In this document: piece after piece, positions 1 to 8,789 of the stretch
Layout of the letters: each line of letters opens with the position of its first letter
Position numbering within the stretch: position 1 is the stretch's first letter
Source: Enterobacteriaceae bacterium
GTDB lineage: Bacteria; Pseudomonadota; Gammaproteobacteria; Enterobacterales; Enterobacteriaceae
Length of the DNA stretch: 64,000 nt
Assembly (NCBI GenBank): GCA_902363335.1
Contig: CABIZV010000003.1
Coordinates: 407,475-471,474 of the forward strand
Reading direction: 5' to 3'
Program-made: the position numbers and the translations under genes
The notes under the pieces: model-generated
What the model saw: the letters and a program-made list of their open reading frames with translations, nothing else
What the model was told of the DNA's origin: nothing
Database searches by the model: none

Positions 1-2
1 GG

Positions 3-104
3 GAATGGCGCGCCGTTCCTCCGTTCACCGGAGAGGATGCTCCGGTGGTCATGGCTGTCTGGCATGGGCCCGCGCACGGAGTGTGCGTATTTCAAAGGTC
101 ATAG
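3..104 (+). CDS. glgX: GlgX glycogen debranching enzyme, C-terminal end only
   Basis: Only the last 33 codons and the TAG stop are inside the window. The reading frame gives a tail with the motifs PFTGEDAP and WHGPAHGVCVF, which resembles what I remember of the GlgX C-terminus, and glgX is the gene that precedes glgC in enterobacteria. GlgX hydrolyses alpha-1,6 branches of phosphorylase-limit glycogen. The rest of the gene lies upstream of base 1. The assignment rests on gene order plus a short tail. The frame one base earlier is also open through to glgC, but carries no recognisable protein before the glgC start. Confidence 0.7.
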   Translation, partial: EWRAVPPFTGEDAPVVMAVWHGPAHGVCVFQRS

Positions 105-184
105 TCTCTGAACTACCCGGAACCTTACGATTGCGTAGGGATAACAAAATTCCCCGGAAGGACGAGCAACAAAAGGAGTTAATC

Positions 185-1480
185 ATGGTTAGGCTAGAAC
201 ACAACGATCCCTTAATGCTGGCTCGCCAGTTACCTATCAAATCTGTCGCCCTGATTCTGGCAGGCGGACGCGGTTCGCGACTGAAAGATCTCACCAATAA
301 ACGCGCCAAACCCGCCGTTCACTTTGGTGGCAAATTCCGAATTATCGACTTCGCGCTGTCGAACTGTCTGAACTCAGGGATCCGCCGTATTGGCGTAATC
401 ACTCAGTATCAGTCGCATACGCTGGTACAGCATATCCAACGCGGATGGTCATTCTTTAGCGAAGAGATGAACGAGTTTGTCGATCTGCTGCCTGCTCAGC
501 AGCGGATGCACGGTGAAAACTGGTATCGCGGTACCGCGGATGCGGTGACGCAGAACCTCGACATTATTCGCCGCTACAAAGCGGAATATGTGGTTATCCT
601 GGCAGGTGATCATATCTACAAACAAGATTATTCGCGCATGCTTATCGACCATGTCGAAAAAGGCGCGCGCTGCACCGTGGCGTGCATACCTGTGCCCATT
701 GAAGAGGCACCGGCGTTCGGCGTCATGGCGGTAGATGAGAATGAAAGGATCGTCGACTTCATTGAAAAGCCGGCCAATCCACCGGCAATGCCGGGCGACC
801 CGACCAAATCTCTCGCTAGTATGGGTATCTATGTCTTTGATGCAGATTATCTTTATGAGCTGCTGGAGCAAGATGACAACGATGAAAGCTCCAGCCACGA
901 TTTCGGCAAAGATTTAATTCCTAAAATTACCAAAGCTAGCGCGGCTTATGCACATCCTTTCCCACTGTCTTGCGTACAGTCTGACCCGCAGTCTGAGCCT
1001 TACTGGCGTGATGTGGGGACGCTTGAGGCTTACTGGAAAGCCAACCTCGACCTGGCATCTGTGACTCCAGAGCTTGATATGTACGACCAGCACTGGCCGA
1101 TTCGCACCCACATGGAATCCCTGCCGCCGGCGAAATTCGTGCAGGATCGCTCGGGCAGCCATGGGATGACCCTGAACTCGCTGGTGTCCGGTGGCTGTAT
1201 TATTTCGGGCTCGGTGGTGGTGCAGTCGGTGCTGTTCCCTCGGGTGCGGGTGAACTCATTTTGTAATATTGATTCGGCAGTCTTATTACCAGACGTCTGG
1301 GTTGGACGCTCCTCGCGTCTGCGTCGCTGCGTGATAGACCGTGCCTGTGTGATCCCTGAAGGGATGGTGATTGGTGAAGATGCGGAAGAAGATGCGCGTC
1401 GTTTCTACCGGTCGGAAGAGGGGATTGTGCTGGTGACGCGCGAAATGCTGCGCCAGCTTGGGTACAAACAGGAGCGATGA
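185..1480 (+). CDS. glgC: Glucose-1-phosphate adenylyltransferase (ADP-glucose pyrophosphorylase)
   Basis: GlgC makes ADP-glucose from glucose-1-phosphate and ATP, the committed and allosterically controlled step of glycogen synthesis in the cytoplasm. The 431 codons equal the E. coli length. The N-terminal nucleotidyltransferase signature GGRGSR (27-32) is followed by K39, the family's fructose-1,6-bisphosphate activator lysine; the C-terminal part has the left-handed beta-helix pattern (VRVNSFCNIDSAVLLP). The ATG at 185 was chosen because AAAAGGAG lies a few bases upstream and the protein then starts MVRLEHND as in relatives; the frame is open 60 codons further upstream but that part looks non-coding. 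It is 80 bp after glgX and its TGA overlaps the glgA ATG by one base. Confidence 0.97.
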   Translation: MVRLEHNDPLMLARQLPIKSVALILAGGRGSRLKDLTNKRAKPAVHFGGKFRIIDFALSNCLNSGIRRIGVITQYQSHTLVQHIQRGWSFFSEEMNEFVDLLPAQQRMHGENWYRGTADAVTQNLDIIRRYKAEYVVILAGDHIYKQDYSRMLIDHVEKGARCTVACIPVPIEEAPAFGVMAVDENERIVDFIEKPANPPAMPGDPTKSLASMGIYVFDADYLYELLEQDDNDESSSHDFGKDLIPKITKASAAYAHPFPLSCVQSDPQSEPYWRDVGTLEAYWKANLDLASVTPELDMYDQHWPIRTHMESLPPAKFVQDRSGSHGMTLNSLVSGGCIISGSVVVQSVLFPRVRVNSFCNIDSAVLLPDVWVGRSSRLRRCVIDRACVIPEGMVIGEDAEEDARRFYRSEEGIVLVTREMLRQLGYKQER

Positions 1481-2913
1481 TGCAGGTCTTACACGTTTGT
1501 TCTGAGATGTTCCCGTTATTAAAAACGGGTGGACTTGCGGATGTGATTGGCGCGCTGCCAGCCGCACAAATTGCCCAGGGCATTGACGCTCGCGTACTGT
1601 TACCGGCGTTCCCCGACATCCGTCGCGGCATCCCGGACGCTAAAGTCGTTGCCCGCCGCGACACGTTTGCCGGGCACATGACGTTGTTGTACGGCCGCTA
1701 TAACGGCGTGGGAATTTACCTGATTGATGCGCCGCATCTCTACGATCGATCAGGGAGCCCGTATCACGATAGCAACCAGAATGCCTATGCCGATAACGTG
1801 AAGCGCTTTGCGCTGCTCGGCTGGGTGGGTTGTGAAATGGCCTGTGGACTGGATCCGTTCTGGCGCCCGGACGTGGTGCATGCGCATGACTGGCACGCGG
1901 GGCTGGCACCGGCTTACCTGGCAGCACGCGGTCGCCCGGCTAAATCGGTATTTACCGTGCATAACCTGGCGTATCAGGGGCTGTTCTACGGCCACCATAT
2001 GAATGAGATCCAGCTTCCGTGGGACTTTTTCAACATGCATGGGCTGGAGTTTCACGGACAGATCTCATTTTTGAAGGCGGGGCTTTATTACGCTGACCAT
2101 ATCACGGCGGTAAGCCCAACCTACGCGCGGGAAATTACGGAACCGCAGTTCGCCTACGGGATGGAAGGTCTGTTGCGTCAGCGTCACCATGAAGGCCGTC
2201 TGTCGGGGATCCTCAATGGTGTGGATGACACTATCTGGAGTCCTGAAAAAGACCTGCTGCTGCCCGCAAGCTATGGCCGGGATACGTTAGAGTTGAAGGC
2301 TGAAAACAAACGCCAGCTACAGGTGGCGATGGGACTAAAAGTCAGCGACACCGCGCCGCTGTTTGCGGTGGTCAGTCGCCTGACTAGCCAGAAAGGGCTG
2401 GATCTGGTGCTGGAAGCACTACCGGGCCTGCTGGAGCAGGGCGGCCAGCTGGCGCTATTAGGCGCAGGCGACCCGGTATTGCAGCAAGGTTTCCTTGCCG
2501 CTGCTGCGGAACACCCAGGGCAGGTTGGGGTGCAGATTGGCTATCACGAAGCGTTCTCGCACCGGATCATTGGCGGTGCGGACGTTATCCTGGTGCCAAG
2601 CCGCTTTGAACCCTGCGGCCTGACCCAGCTTTATGGTTTGAAATACGGCACGCTGCCGCTGGTTCGCCGTACCGGCGGCCTGGCAGATACCGTGGCAGAT
2701 AGTTCGCTGGAGAATCTGGCCGATGGTATTGCCAGCGGTTTTGTCTTTGAGGACAGCAATGCCTGGTCGCTGCTCAGAGCGATACGCCGTGCTTTCGTAC
2801 TATGGTCTCGTCCTTCACTCTGGCGCTATGTTCAGCGCCAGGCGATGAATATGGATTTTAGCTGGCAGGTAGCCGCGCACTCTTATCGCGAGCTGTATCA
2901 ACGCCTGGTCTAA
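1480..2913 (+). CDS. glgA: Glycogen synthase (ADP-glucose-dependent)
   Basis: GlgA transfers glucose from ADP-glucose to the non-reducing end of a growing alpha-1,4-glucan. It is a GT5 glycosyltransferase with the GT-B fold: the N-terminal KTGGLADV motif (K15 binds ADP-glucose) and the C-terminal PSRFEPCGLTQ and RRTGGL motifs are all present. The length, 477 residues, is the usual one. There are two consecutive ATG codons at 1477 and 1480; the second gives the family N-terminus MQVLHVCSEMFP and forms a TGATG coupling with glgC. The 17-bp gap to glgP suggests one transcript glgC-glgA-glgP. Confidence 0.97.
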   Translation: MQVLHVCSEMFPLLKTGGLADVIGALPAAQIAQGIDARVLLPAFPDIRRGIPDAKVVARRDTFAGHMTLLYGRYNGVGIYLIDAPHLYDRSGSPYHDSNQNAYADNVKRFALLGWVGCEMACGLDPFWRPDVVHAHDWHAGLAPAYLAARGRPAKSVFTVHNLAYQGLFYGHHMNEIQLPWDFFNMHGLEFHGQISFLKAGLYYADHITAVSPTYAREITEPQFAYGMEGLLRQRHHEGRLSGILNGVDDTIWSPEKDLLLPASYGRDTLELKAENKRQLQVAMGLKVSDTAPLFAVVSRLTSQKGLDLVLEALPGLLEQGGQLALLGAGDPVLQQGFLAAAAEHPGQVGVQIGYHEAFSHRIIGGADVILVPSRFEPCGLTQLYGLKYGTLPLVRRTGGLADTVADSSLENLADGIASGFVFEDSNAWSLLRAIRRAFVLWSRPSLWRYVQRQAMNMDFSWQVAAHSYRELYQRLV

Positions 2914-2930
2914 TTACGGGGATCTTATTT

Positions 2931-5378
2931 ATGAATGCACCTTTTACTTATGCATCACCGACGCTCAGCGTTGAGGCACTGAAACACTCAATTGCCTATA
3001 AGCTGATGTTTATCATCGGGAAAGATCCGGCTATCGCCAACAAACACGAGTGGCTAAACGCTACGTTGTTTGCCGTTCGCGATCGTCTGGTTGAGCGTTG
3101 GCTGCGGTCAAACCGCGCCCAGCTCTCCCAGGAAACGCGCCAGGTTTACTATCTGTCGATGGAATTTCTGATTGGCCGTACGCTCTCTAATGCGCTGTTA
3201 TCGTTAGGGCTGTATGACGATGTCAAAAACGCGCTGGAAGGGATGGGGCTCGACCTCGAAGAGCTGATTGATGAAGAAAACGACCCAGGGTTAGGCAACG
3301 GAGGCTTAGGTCGTCTGGCGGCCTGCTTCCTGGATTCGTTAGCCACGCTGGCGCTGCCGGGCCGGGGTTACGGGATTCGCTACGACTACGGGATGTTCAA
3401 GCAGAACATCGTCGACGGTCGTCAAAAAGAGTCGCCGGACTACTGGCTGGAATACGGCAACCCGTGGGAGTTCCCGCGCCATAATACGCGCTATAAAGTT
3501 CGCTTTGGCGGACGCGTGCAGATGGAAGGCAAAGCCAGCCGTTGGCTGGAAACCGAAGAGATCCTCGCGGTCGCCTACGATCAAATCATCCCCGGCTACG
3601 ATACCGATGCCACCAACACGCTGCGTCTGTGGAATGCCCAGGCCAGTAGCGAAATCAACCTTGGTAAATTTAACCAGGGTGACTACTTCGCCGCCGTGGA
3701 AGATAAAAACCACTCGGAAAACGTGTCGCGCGTGCTGTACCCGGACGACTCTACCTATTCCGGGCGCGAGCTACGTCTGCGTCAGGAGTATTTCCTCGTA
3801 TCGGCAACGGTGCAGGATATTTTAAGCCGCCACTACATGCTGCATAAAACCTATGCCAACCTGGCGGATAAAATTGCTATCCACTTAAACGATACTCATC
3901 CGGTGCTGTCGATTCCTGAGCTGATGCGTCTGCTGATTGATGAGCATAAGTTCAGTTGGGATGAGGCGTTTTCGGTCGCCTGCCAGGTATTCTCCTACAC
4001 CAACCACACCTTGATGAGCGAAGCGCTGGAAACCTGGCCGGTGGATATGTTGGGTAAAATCCTGCCGCGCCACCTGCAAATTATCTTTGAGATTAATGAT
4101 TACTTCCTGAAGACCTTGCAGGAGCAGTATCCGAACGACACCGCCCTGTTGAGCCGCACTTCCATCATCGATGAGTCCAACGGCCGTCGCGTGCGCATGG
4201 CGTGGCTGGCGGTGGTGGTCAGTAAGAAGGTGAACGGGGTTTCTGAGCTGCACTCGAACCTGATGGTGCAGTCGCTGTTCGCTGACTTCGCCGCCATCTT
4301 CCCGATGCGCTTCACCAACGTCACCAACGGCGTCACGCCGCGGCGCTGGCTGGCGCTGGCGAACCCGGCGCTGTCTGACGTTCTGGATGAGAATATCGGC
4401 CAAACCTGGCGTTCCGATCTCAGTCAGCTTAAAGAGCTGGAACAGCATATTGATTATCCGAAGGTTAATCAGGCTGTGCACCACGCTAAGCTCCAGAATA
4501 AAAAGCGTCTGGCGGCATTAATTGCCCAGAATCTGGATGTGGTGGTTAACCCTCACGCCCTGTTCGATGTACAGATTAAGCGTATTCACGAATACAAACG
4601 TCAGTTGATGAACATACTGCACGTGATCGCTCGCTACAATCGCATCAAAGCAGACCCGGAAGCGAATTGGGTGCCGCGGGTGAATATTTTTGCTGGTAAA
4701 GCCGCATCGGCTTACTACATGGCGAAACATATTATTCACCTGATAAACGACGTGGCGGATGTGATCAACAACGATCCGCAGATTGGTGACAAGCTCAAAG
4801 TGGTGTTCATTCCAAACTACAGTGTGAGCCTGGCCCAGGTGATTATTCCGGCAGCGGATCTTTCTGAGCAGATTTCGCTCGCGGGGACGGAAGCTTCCGG
4901 CACCAGTAATATGAAATTCGCGCTTAATGGCGCGTTAACCATTGGCACGCTGGACGGAGCCAACGTCGAAATGCAAGAACACGTTGGTGCGGATAACTTC
5001 TTTATCTTCGGCAACACCGCTGAACAAGTTGAGGAGTTGCGCCGTCAGGGCTATAGCCCACGTGACTACTATGAACAGGATGAAGAACTTCGTCAGATAC
5101 TGACGCAAATTGGTACCGGCGTGTTCAGTCCTGGTGAACCGGGGCGCTACCGTGACCTGGTAGATTCGCTGATTAACTTCGGTGACCACTACCAGGTGCT
5201 GGCAGACTTCCGCAGCTATGTTGACTGTCAGGACAAGGTAGATGAGCTGTATCGTGAACCGGAAGAGTGGACCACCAAAGCGATGCATAATATCGCCAAC
5301 ATGGGCTACTTCTCCTCCGACCGAACGATTCAGGAGTATGCCGAGAATATCTGGCATATCGAGCCGGTAAGGTTGTAA
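2931..5378 (+). CDS. glgP: Glycogen phosphorylase
   Basis: GlgP phosphorolyses alpha-1,4 bonds of glycogen to release glucose-1-phosphate. It is a PLP-dependent GT35 enzyme of 815 residues. The pyridoxal phosphate lysine lies in EASGTSNMKFALNG (around residue 662), and the conserved blocks SMEFLIGR, GNGGLGRLAACF, HLNDTHP and IKRIHEYKRQ are all intact. The window carries a second member of the family, malP, whose substrate is maltodextrin; the gene neighbourhood distinguishes the two. GlgP closes the glg cluster and is followed directly by a strong intrinsic terminator. Confidence 0.97.
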   Translation: MNAPFTYASPTLSVEALKHSIAYKLMFIIGKDPAIANKHEWLNATLFAVRDRLVERWLRSNRAQLSQETRQVYYLSMEFLIGRTLSNALLSLGLYDDVKNALEGMGLDLEELIDEENDPGLGNGGLGRLAACFLDSLATLALPGRGYGIRYDYGMFKQNIVDGRQKESPDYWLEYGNPWEFPRHNTRYKVRFGGRVQMEGKASRWLETEEILAVAYDQIIPGYDTDATNTLRLWNAQASSEINLGKFNQGDYFAAVEDKNHSENVSRVLYPDDSTYSGRELRLRQEYFLVSATVQDILSRHYMLHKTYANLADKIAIHLNDTHPVLSIPELMRLLIDEHKFSWDEAFSVACQVFSYTNHTLMSEALETWPVDMLGKILPRHLQIIFEINDYFLKTLQEQYPNDTALLSRTSIIDESNGRRVRMAWLAVVVSKKVNGVSELHSNLMVQSLFADFAAIFPMRFTNVTNGVTPRRWLALANPALSDVLDENIGQTWRSDLSQLKELEQHIDYPKVNQAVHHAKLQNKKRLAALIAQNLDVVVNPHALFDVQIKRIHEYKRQLMNILHVIARYNRIKADPEANWVPRVNIFAGKAASAYYMAKHIIHLINDVADVINNDPQIGDKLKVVFIPNYSVSLAQVIIPAADLSEQISLAGTEASGTSNMKFALNGALTIGTLDGANVEMQEHVGADNFFIFGNTAEQVEELRRQGYSPRDYYEQDEELRQILTQIGTGVFSPGEPGRYRDLVDSLINFGDHYQVLADFRSYVDCQDKVDELYREPEEWTTKAMHNIANMGYFSSDRTIQEYAENIWHIEPVRL

Positions 5379-5385
5379 AAAAGAC

Positions 5386-5412
5386 ACGGGGCCAATCGGC
5401 CCCGTTTCTTTT
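5386..5412 (+). terminator. Intrinsic terminator after glgP
   Basis: Eight-base perfect stem ACGGGGCC / GGCCCCGT with the loop AATC, followed by TTCTTTT, 8 bases after the glgP stop. This is a classical rho-independent terminator and should end the glg operon before the repeat array. Confidence 0.9.
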
Positions 5413-5433
5413 CCCGTGTTTTCTCATACTTAT

Positions 5434-5910
5434 GTAGCCCGGCCAAGCGCAGCGCCGCCGGGATAAGCACCTAGCCTCCCCGGGGTCGCATTCTGCTCGC
5501 CCGGGCTACGTTCTCGTACTTATGTAGCCCGGCCAAGCGCAGCGCCGCCGGGATAAGCACCTAGCCTCCCCGGGGTCGCATTCTGCTCGCCCGGGCTACG
5601 TTCTCGTACTTATGTAGCCCGGCCAAGCGCAGCGCCGCCGGGATAAGCACCTAGCCTCCCCGGGGTCGCATTCTGCTCGCCCGGGCTACGTTCTCGCACA
5701 TTTGTAGCCTGGCCAAGCACAATGCCGCCGGGATTAGCACCGAGCCCCGGGGGCGCATTCTGCTCGCCCGGGCTACGTTCTCGCACATTTGTAGCCCGGC
5801 CAAGCGCAGCGCCGCCGGGATAAGCACCGAGCCTCCCCGGGTCGCATTCTGCTCGCCCGGGCTACGGTTTCGTACTTTTGTAGCCCGGCCAAGCGCAGCG
5901 CCGCCGGGAG
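5434..5910. repeat. Tandem array of about 5.5 copies of a 90-bp palindromic (BIME-like) repeat
   Basis: Units begin with GTAGCCCGGCCAAGCGCAGC and end with CTCGCCCGGGCTAC, so each about 75-bp core is an imperfect inverted repeat. Units start at 5434, 5524, 5614, 5704, 5791 and (half unit) 5880. The first two 90-bp units are identical by eye, and the third has the same 76-bp core; units 4 and 5 carry substitutions and small deletions. This explains most of the non-coding stretch between glgP and the next gene. A related single copy is at 8682-8756, and paired half-copies are at 24683-24752. Confidence 0.9.
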
Positions 5911-6016
5911 TCGAGCTTCGTTCTCACAACCGCTTAATTTCAGAAAAGTGCCGGGGCGGATTACCGGTTGATATCTTTTATACTCGGAGCCTCGCAGGGA
6001 ATAGCGGATCCGTTAA

Positions 6017-7498
6017 ATGAAAAGAGTCACCCCTTTATTTCTGTCTGTCCTTATGGCTTTCTTCGGTGTCCCCATATTGGCGCAATGCGTGGCATTATGC
6101 GGTGGGATCGTCGTTTTTATCATCGCTTCCCTCGCGGATGCTTCGGGTATCGACGGGCCGCTAAAAGATCATTTCTCCACGCTATCCTTAATGCTTACTA
6201 GCGTGATGATGTTTGCCTGTGGGCGGTTATGGGCACGAGAAAGCCAGTCGGAAACCTGTGTTGAATGGCGGCATTGCTGCCTGATACTGCCAGCTATTCT
6301 GGCGCTTATATGCTGGGTGTTTACTTTGCAACAAGCTGGGCTTGAATTTACGCAGGTGAAGGTAAACTGGTTGTCTACCGTGCTTATTGCACCATGGATG
6401 GGGGCGTATATCGTTGCCCTGCTTAACCAATGGTATTGGGACATTCTGTTGCTGCCCGTCTGCTCGCAGGTCTGCTTTGCGCTGGGATACGGCGGAAAAC
6501 AATGGTTTTCTTTGCGCGTAAAGTCGCGCGCTATTTGTCTGGGGATCCTGACCCTGGGCGCGGCAGCGGCGGCTTACCAGGCATGGCATCAGGCACAAAA
6601 ATTCCCGCCAACGCTTTATGAGAATCTGAACCGCCGTGACTTTGACCCCAGAAAGTGGAGGAACAAACTCACACAGATACAAGGCGCGCCAACGCTCAAA
6701 TTCATGCAAAACATACCGCGTATGGATGGGGCAACGGCGGCACTGCCACTCTACGCATCGGCGTTTTATGGCCTTAGTGAGTTGCCAAAGGATTTCCCAT
6801 CGGACAGTTTTCTCAATAATTCAGGTACACCGCAAGCCTATACCAATATTATTGAAAATAAAGCCGATATTATCTTTGTCGCGCAGCCATCACAGGCGCA
6901 AAAACAGCTGGCGGAAGCCTCTGGCGCACACCTCGTCTATACCCCATTCGCTCGTGAAGCCTTCGTGTTTGTAGTCAATAAGTACAACCCCGTAACCACG
7001 CTGAGCGATGCGCAGATTCGCGCTATTTATAGCGGCAAGATCACGCAATGGCGCGAAGTTGGCGGTGATACCAATCCTATTCAGGCCTGGCAACGGCCTG
7101 AAGATTCGGGCAGCCAGACCGCTATGCTGGCAAAAGTGATGAAAGAGACGCGCATGAGCCCGGCTACTGAAAAGCAGATTGCTACCGCGATGGGGGACGT
7201 CATTGATGTTGTTGCCGAATACCAGAATACGCAAGGGGCAATTGGCTATACCTTTCGTTATTACGCTACGCAGATGAAGGCCAGTAACGGAATCAAACTG
7301 CTAGCAATTAATGGCATTTCGCCAACGGCCGAGAATATTCGCAATGGTACTTATCCCTACACGGTCGAGGCATACATGGTGACTCATGAACATCCGACGG
7401 CAGAAACCCAAAAGCTGGTGGACTGGTTTTTAAGCCCGCAGGGGCAAAGGCTGGTGGAAGATGTGGGGTATGTGCCGTTAATTAAGGCGCCGCAGTAA
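6017..7498 (+). CDS. Membrane-anchored PstS-like substrate-binding protein, function unknown
   Basis: The 493-residue product has two parts. Residues 1 to about 195 hold some six hydrophobic segments (for example PLFLSVLMAFFGVPILA at the start, and GILTLGAAAAA as the last). Residues about 200-493 look like a periplasmic phosphate-binding (PstS-type, PBP-like) domain: IENKADIIFVAQPS, REAFVFVVNKYNPV, LSDAQIRAIYSGKITQWREVGG, RPEDSGSQTAML and a closing QKLVDWFLSPQGQ. In free PstS the middle motifs line the phosphate pocket. No ABC permease or ATPase is adjacent, so transport is not supported; a ligand sensor or scavenger displayed at the membrane is my inference. The ATG at 6017 lacks a strong ribosome binding site. 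It lies in an accessory pocket between repeat elements. Confidence 0.75.
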   Translation: MKRVTPLFLSVLMAFFGVPILAQCVALCGGIVVFIIASLADASGIDGPLKDHFSTLSLMLTSVMMFACGRLWARESQSETCVEWRHCCLILPAILALICWVFTLQQAGLEFTQVKVNWLSTVLIAPWMGAYIVALLNQWYWDILLLPVCSQVCFALGYGGKQWFSLRVKSRAICLGILTLGAAAAAYQAWHQAQKFPPTLYENLNRRDFDPRKWRNKLTQIQGAPTLKFMQNIPRMDGATAALPLYASAFYGLSELPKDFPSDSFLNNSGTPQAYTNIIENKADIIFVAQPSQAQKQLAEASGAHLVYTPFAREAFVFVVNKYNPVTTLSDAQIRAIYSGKITQWREVGGDTNPIQAWQRPEDSGSQTAMLAKVMKETRMSPATEKQIATAMGDVIDVVAEYQNTQGAIGYTFRYYATQMKASNGIKLLAINGISPTAENIRNGTYPYTVEAYMVTHEHPTAETQKLVDWFLSPQGQRLVEDVGYVPLIKAPQ

Positions 7499-7641
7499 AA
7501 TGATGCAATGCAAATTACACGATGAGGCCTGGCAAAGGGGGGGCTCTCATTATTTATGACGGAAATACAAAGTACTACGTTTAATTGGTTCGCTTAACGT
7601 CGCCATGTGGCTCATTTCATTATTTCAGGGAGATATTCGTT

Positions 7642-8145
7642 GTGAAAAAACCGATCATTCTGCTTCTTACGTCAATCCTATTTATAGGAATGACCTCCAC
7701 GCTAAGCCTGGCGGCAGAGGCTTTACCGGATGGTAAAGATTATCCTGCAAAGCTATATCACGGTGAGACGGTGACGAGCGTAGATCGTTCGGATGGGTTT
7801 ACCAATATGTTCCGCACGCGCTTTAAACAAGCCTTATCTAACGAGACGGTTTTTGCCGGGGAATATGCCATGACAGAATGGGGTTGCGGGGGATCAGGTT
7901 GCCATGTCGTAGCTTTTATCAATAAGCGTACCGGGCGTGCGCTGGATACCGCATTTCAGGCTTATGAGGCGGGCACATCTGAGGAACCTGAGTCAATCGG
8001 CGAAGAAATTGTTTATTTGAATCAAAATAGCCGTTTGTTAGTGACTGACGAAACCACGGAAAATGGGGAAGCGTTTAGAAAATATTATGTGGTGAAGAAT
8101 AATAAATTAGAGCTTATTCGCAAGGTCCCAGCAGAAAAAGAATAG
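7642..8145 (+). CDS. Exported protein of unknown function
   Basis: I do not recognise a family. The start is taken as GTG at 7642 because AGGGAGA sits about 9 bases upstream and the product then begins with a clean Sec signal peptide (VKKPIILLLTSILFIG..., likely cleaved after SLAA near residue 24). The frame is open upstream to 7585 without a better start. The mature part, about 143 residues, is charged and holds a small cysteine cluster, WGCGGSGCH, that could form a disulfide or bind a metal. No lipobox is visible. It lies between the PstS-like membrane protein and the repeat protein, all on the same strand, with 143 and 69 bp gaps. Confidence 0.7.
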   Translation: MKKPIILLLTSILFIGMTSTLSLAAEALPDGKDYPAKLYHGETVTSVDRSDGFTNMFRTRFKQALSNETVFAGEYAMTEWGCGGSGCHVVAFINKRTGRALDTAFQAYEAGTSEEPESIGEEIVYLNQNSRLLVTDETTENGEAFRKYYVVKNNKLELIRKVPAEKE

Positions 8146-8214
8146 TGCGGGTGATTTGCCGTTAATTAAGCCACAGAAATCGACTACTAAATACAGATAC
8201 AGGGAGAAAGGTTG

Positions 8215-8643
8215 GTGAAAATGAAAATGGTAGTACTGGCAGTTTTATGCTGTTTACTGACGGCCCCAGCGCTAGCGGATACCATCCGCAACGCACAGGG
8301 AAATGCGGTGGGGTCGGTAAGGGAAGACAGCTATGGTAATAAAACCTACCGCGATCACAATGGCAATCAACAGGGCTCGTCTTCAGTGAGTTCCAGTGGC
8401 GAAGTCACCTACAAGGATAGAAACGGCAATAGTCGGGGGAGGGCGAATACCAGTTCCAGCGGTGAAACGACCTACCGTGACAATAATGGCAACGTGCGAG
8501 GTACGGCAAAAACGGACTCAAGCGGCGTCACGACCTATCGTGATAACAATGGCAATATTGCGGGAACCTCCAGAACTGACTCCAGCGGAAATAAGACCTT
8601 CAAAGACAAGAACGGGAATCAAGTCGCCAGTCTGAGCCAGTAA
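8215..8643 (+). CDS. Exported protein made of about 21-residue repeats
   Basis: A 142-residue protein with a Sec signal peptide ending in APALA (cleavage near residue 21), followed by five to six tandem repeats of about 21 residues with the consensus TYRDNNGN--G----SSG (copies KTYRDHNGNQ, VTYKDRNGNS, TTYRDNNGNV, TTYRDNNGNI, KTFKDKNGNQ). The repeats are rich in Gly, Asn, Ser and Asp and are strongly hydrophilic, which fits a secreted or surface beta-repeat. The start is GTG at 8215, with AGGGAGA seven bases upstream; TTG at 8212 and ATG at 8221 are alternatives. I know no named family for it. No anchor, sortase motif or transmembrane segment follows the signal. Confidence 0.75.
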   Translation: MKMKMVVLAVLCCLLTAPALADTIRNAQGNAVGSVREDSYGNKTYRDHNGNQQGSSSVSSSGEVTYKDRNGNSRGRANTSSSGETTYRDNNGNVRGTAKTDSSGVTTYRDNNGNIAGTSRTDSSGNKTFKDKNGNQVASLSQ

Positions 8644-8681
8644 TGCGGCGGATATAGCCTGGCTAACATTTTTGCACATTT

Positions 8682-8756
8682 GTAGCTCGGCCAAGCACAG
8701 CGCCGCCGGGATTAGCACCTAGCCTCCCGGGGTCGCATTCTGCTCGCCCGGGCTAC
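8682..8756. repeat. Single copy of the GTAGC...GCTAC BIME-like repeat
   Basis: Same element and same orientation as the units of the 5434-5910 array (begins GTAGCTCGGCCAAGCAC, ends CTCGCCCGGGCTAC) with a few substitutions. It lies between the repeat protein and the convergent glpD, so the three accessory genes are bracketed by copies of one repeat. Confidence 0.85.
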
Positions 8757-8789
8757 GTGTTCGCCAATCTTTAGCTCAGTCTGATAAAC

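Noticed and set aside
3885..4484. 199-codon open frame antisense to glgP
   Set aside because: It lies wholly within a well-conserved phosphorylase gene, has no ribosome binding site or recognisable domain, and its composition (His, Gln, Arg, Val rich) is typical of antisense shadow frames in GC-rich genes.
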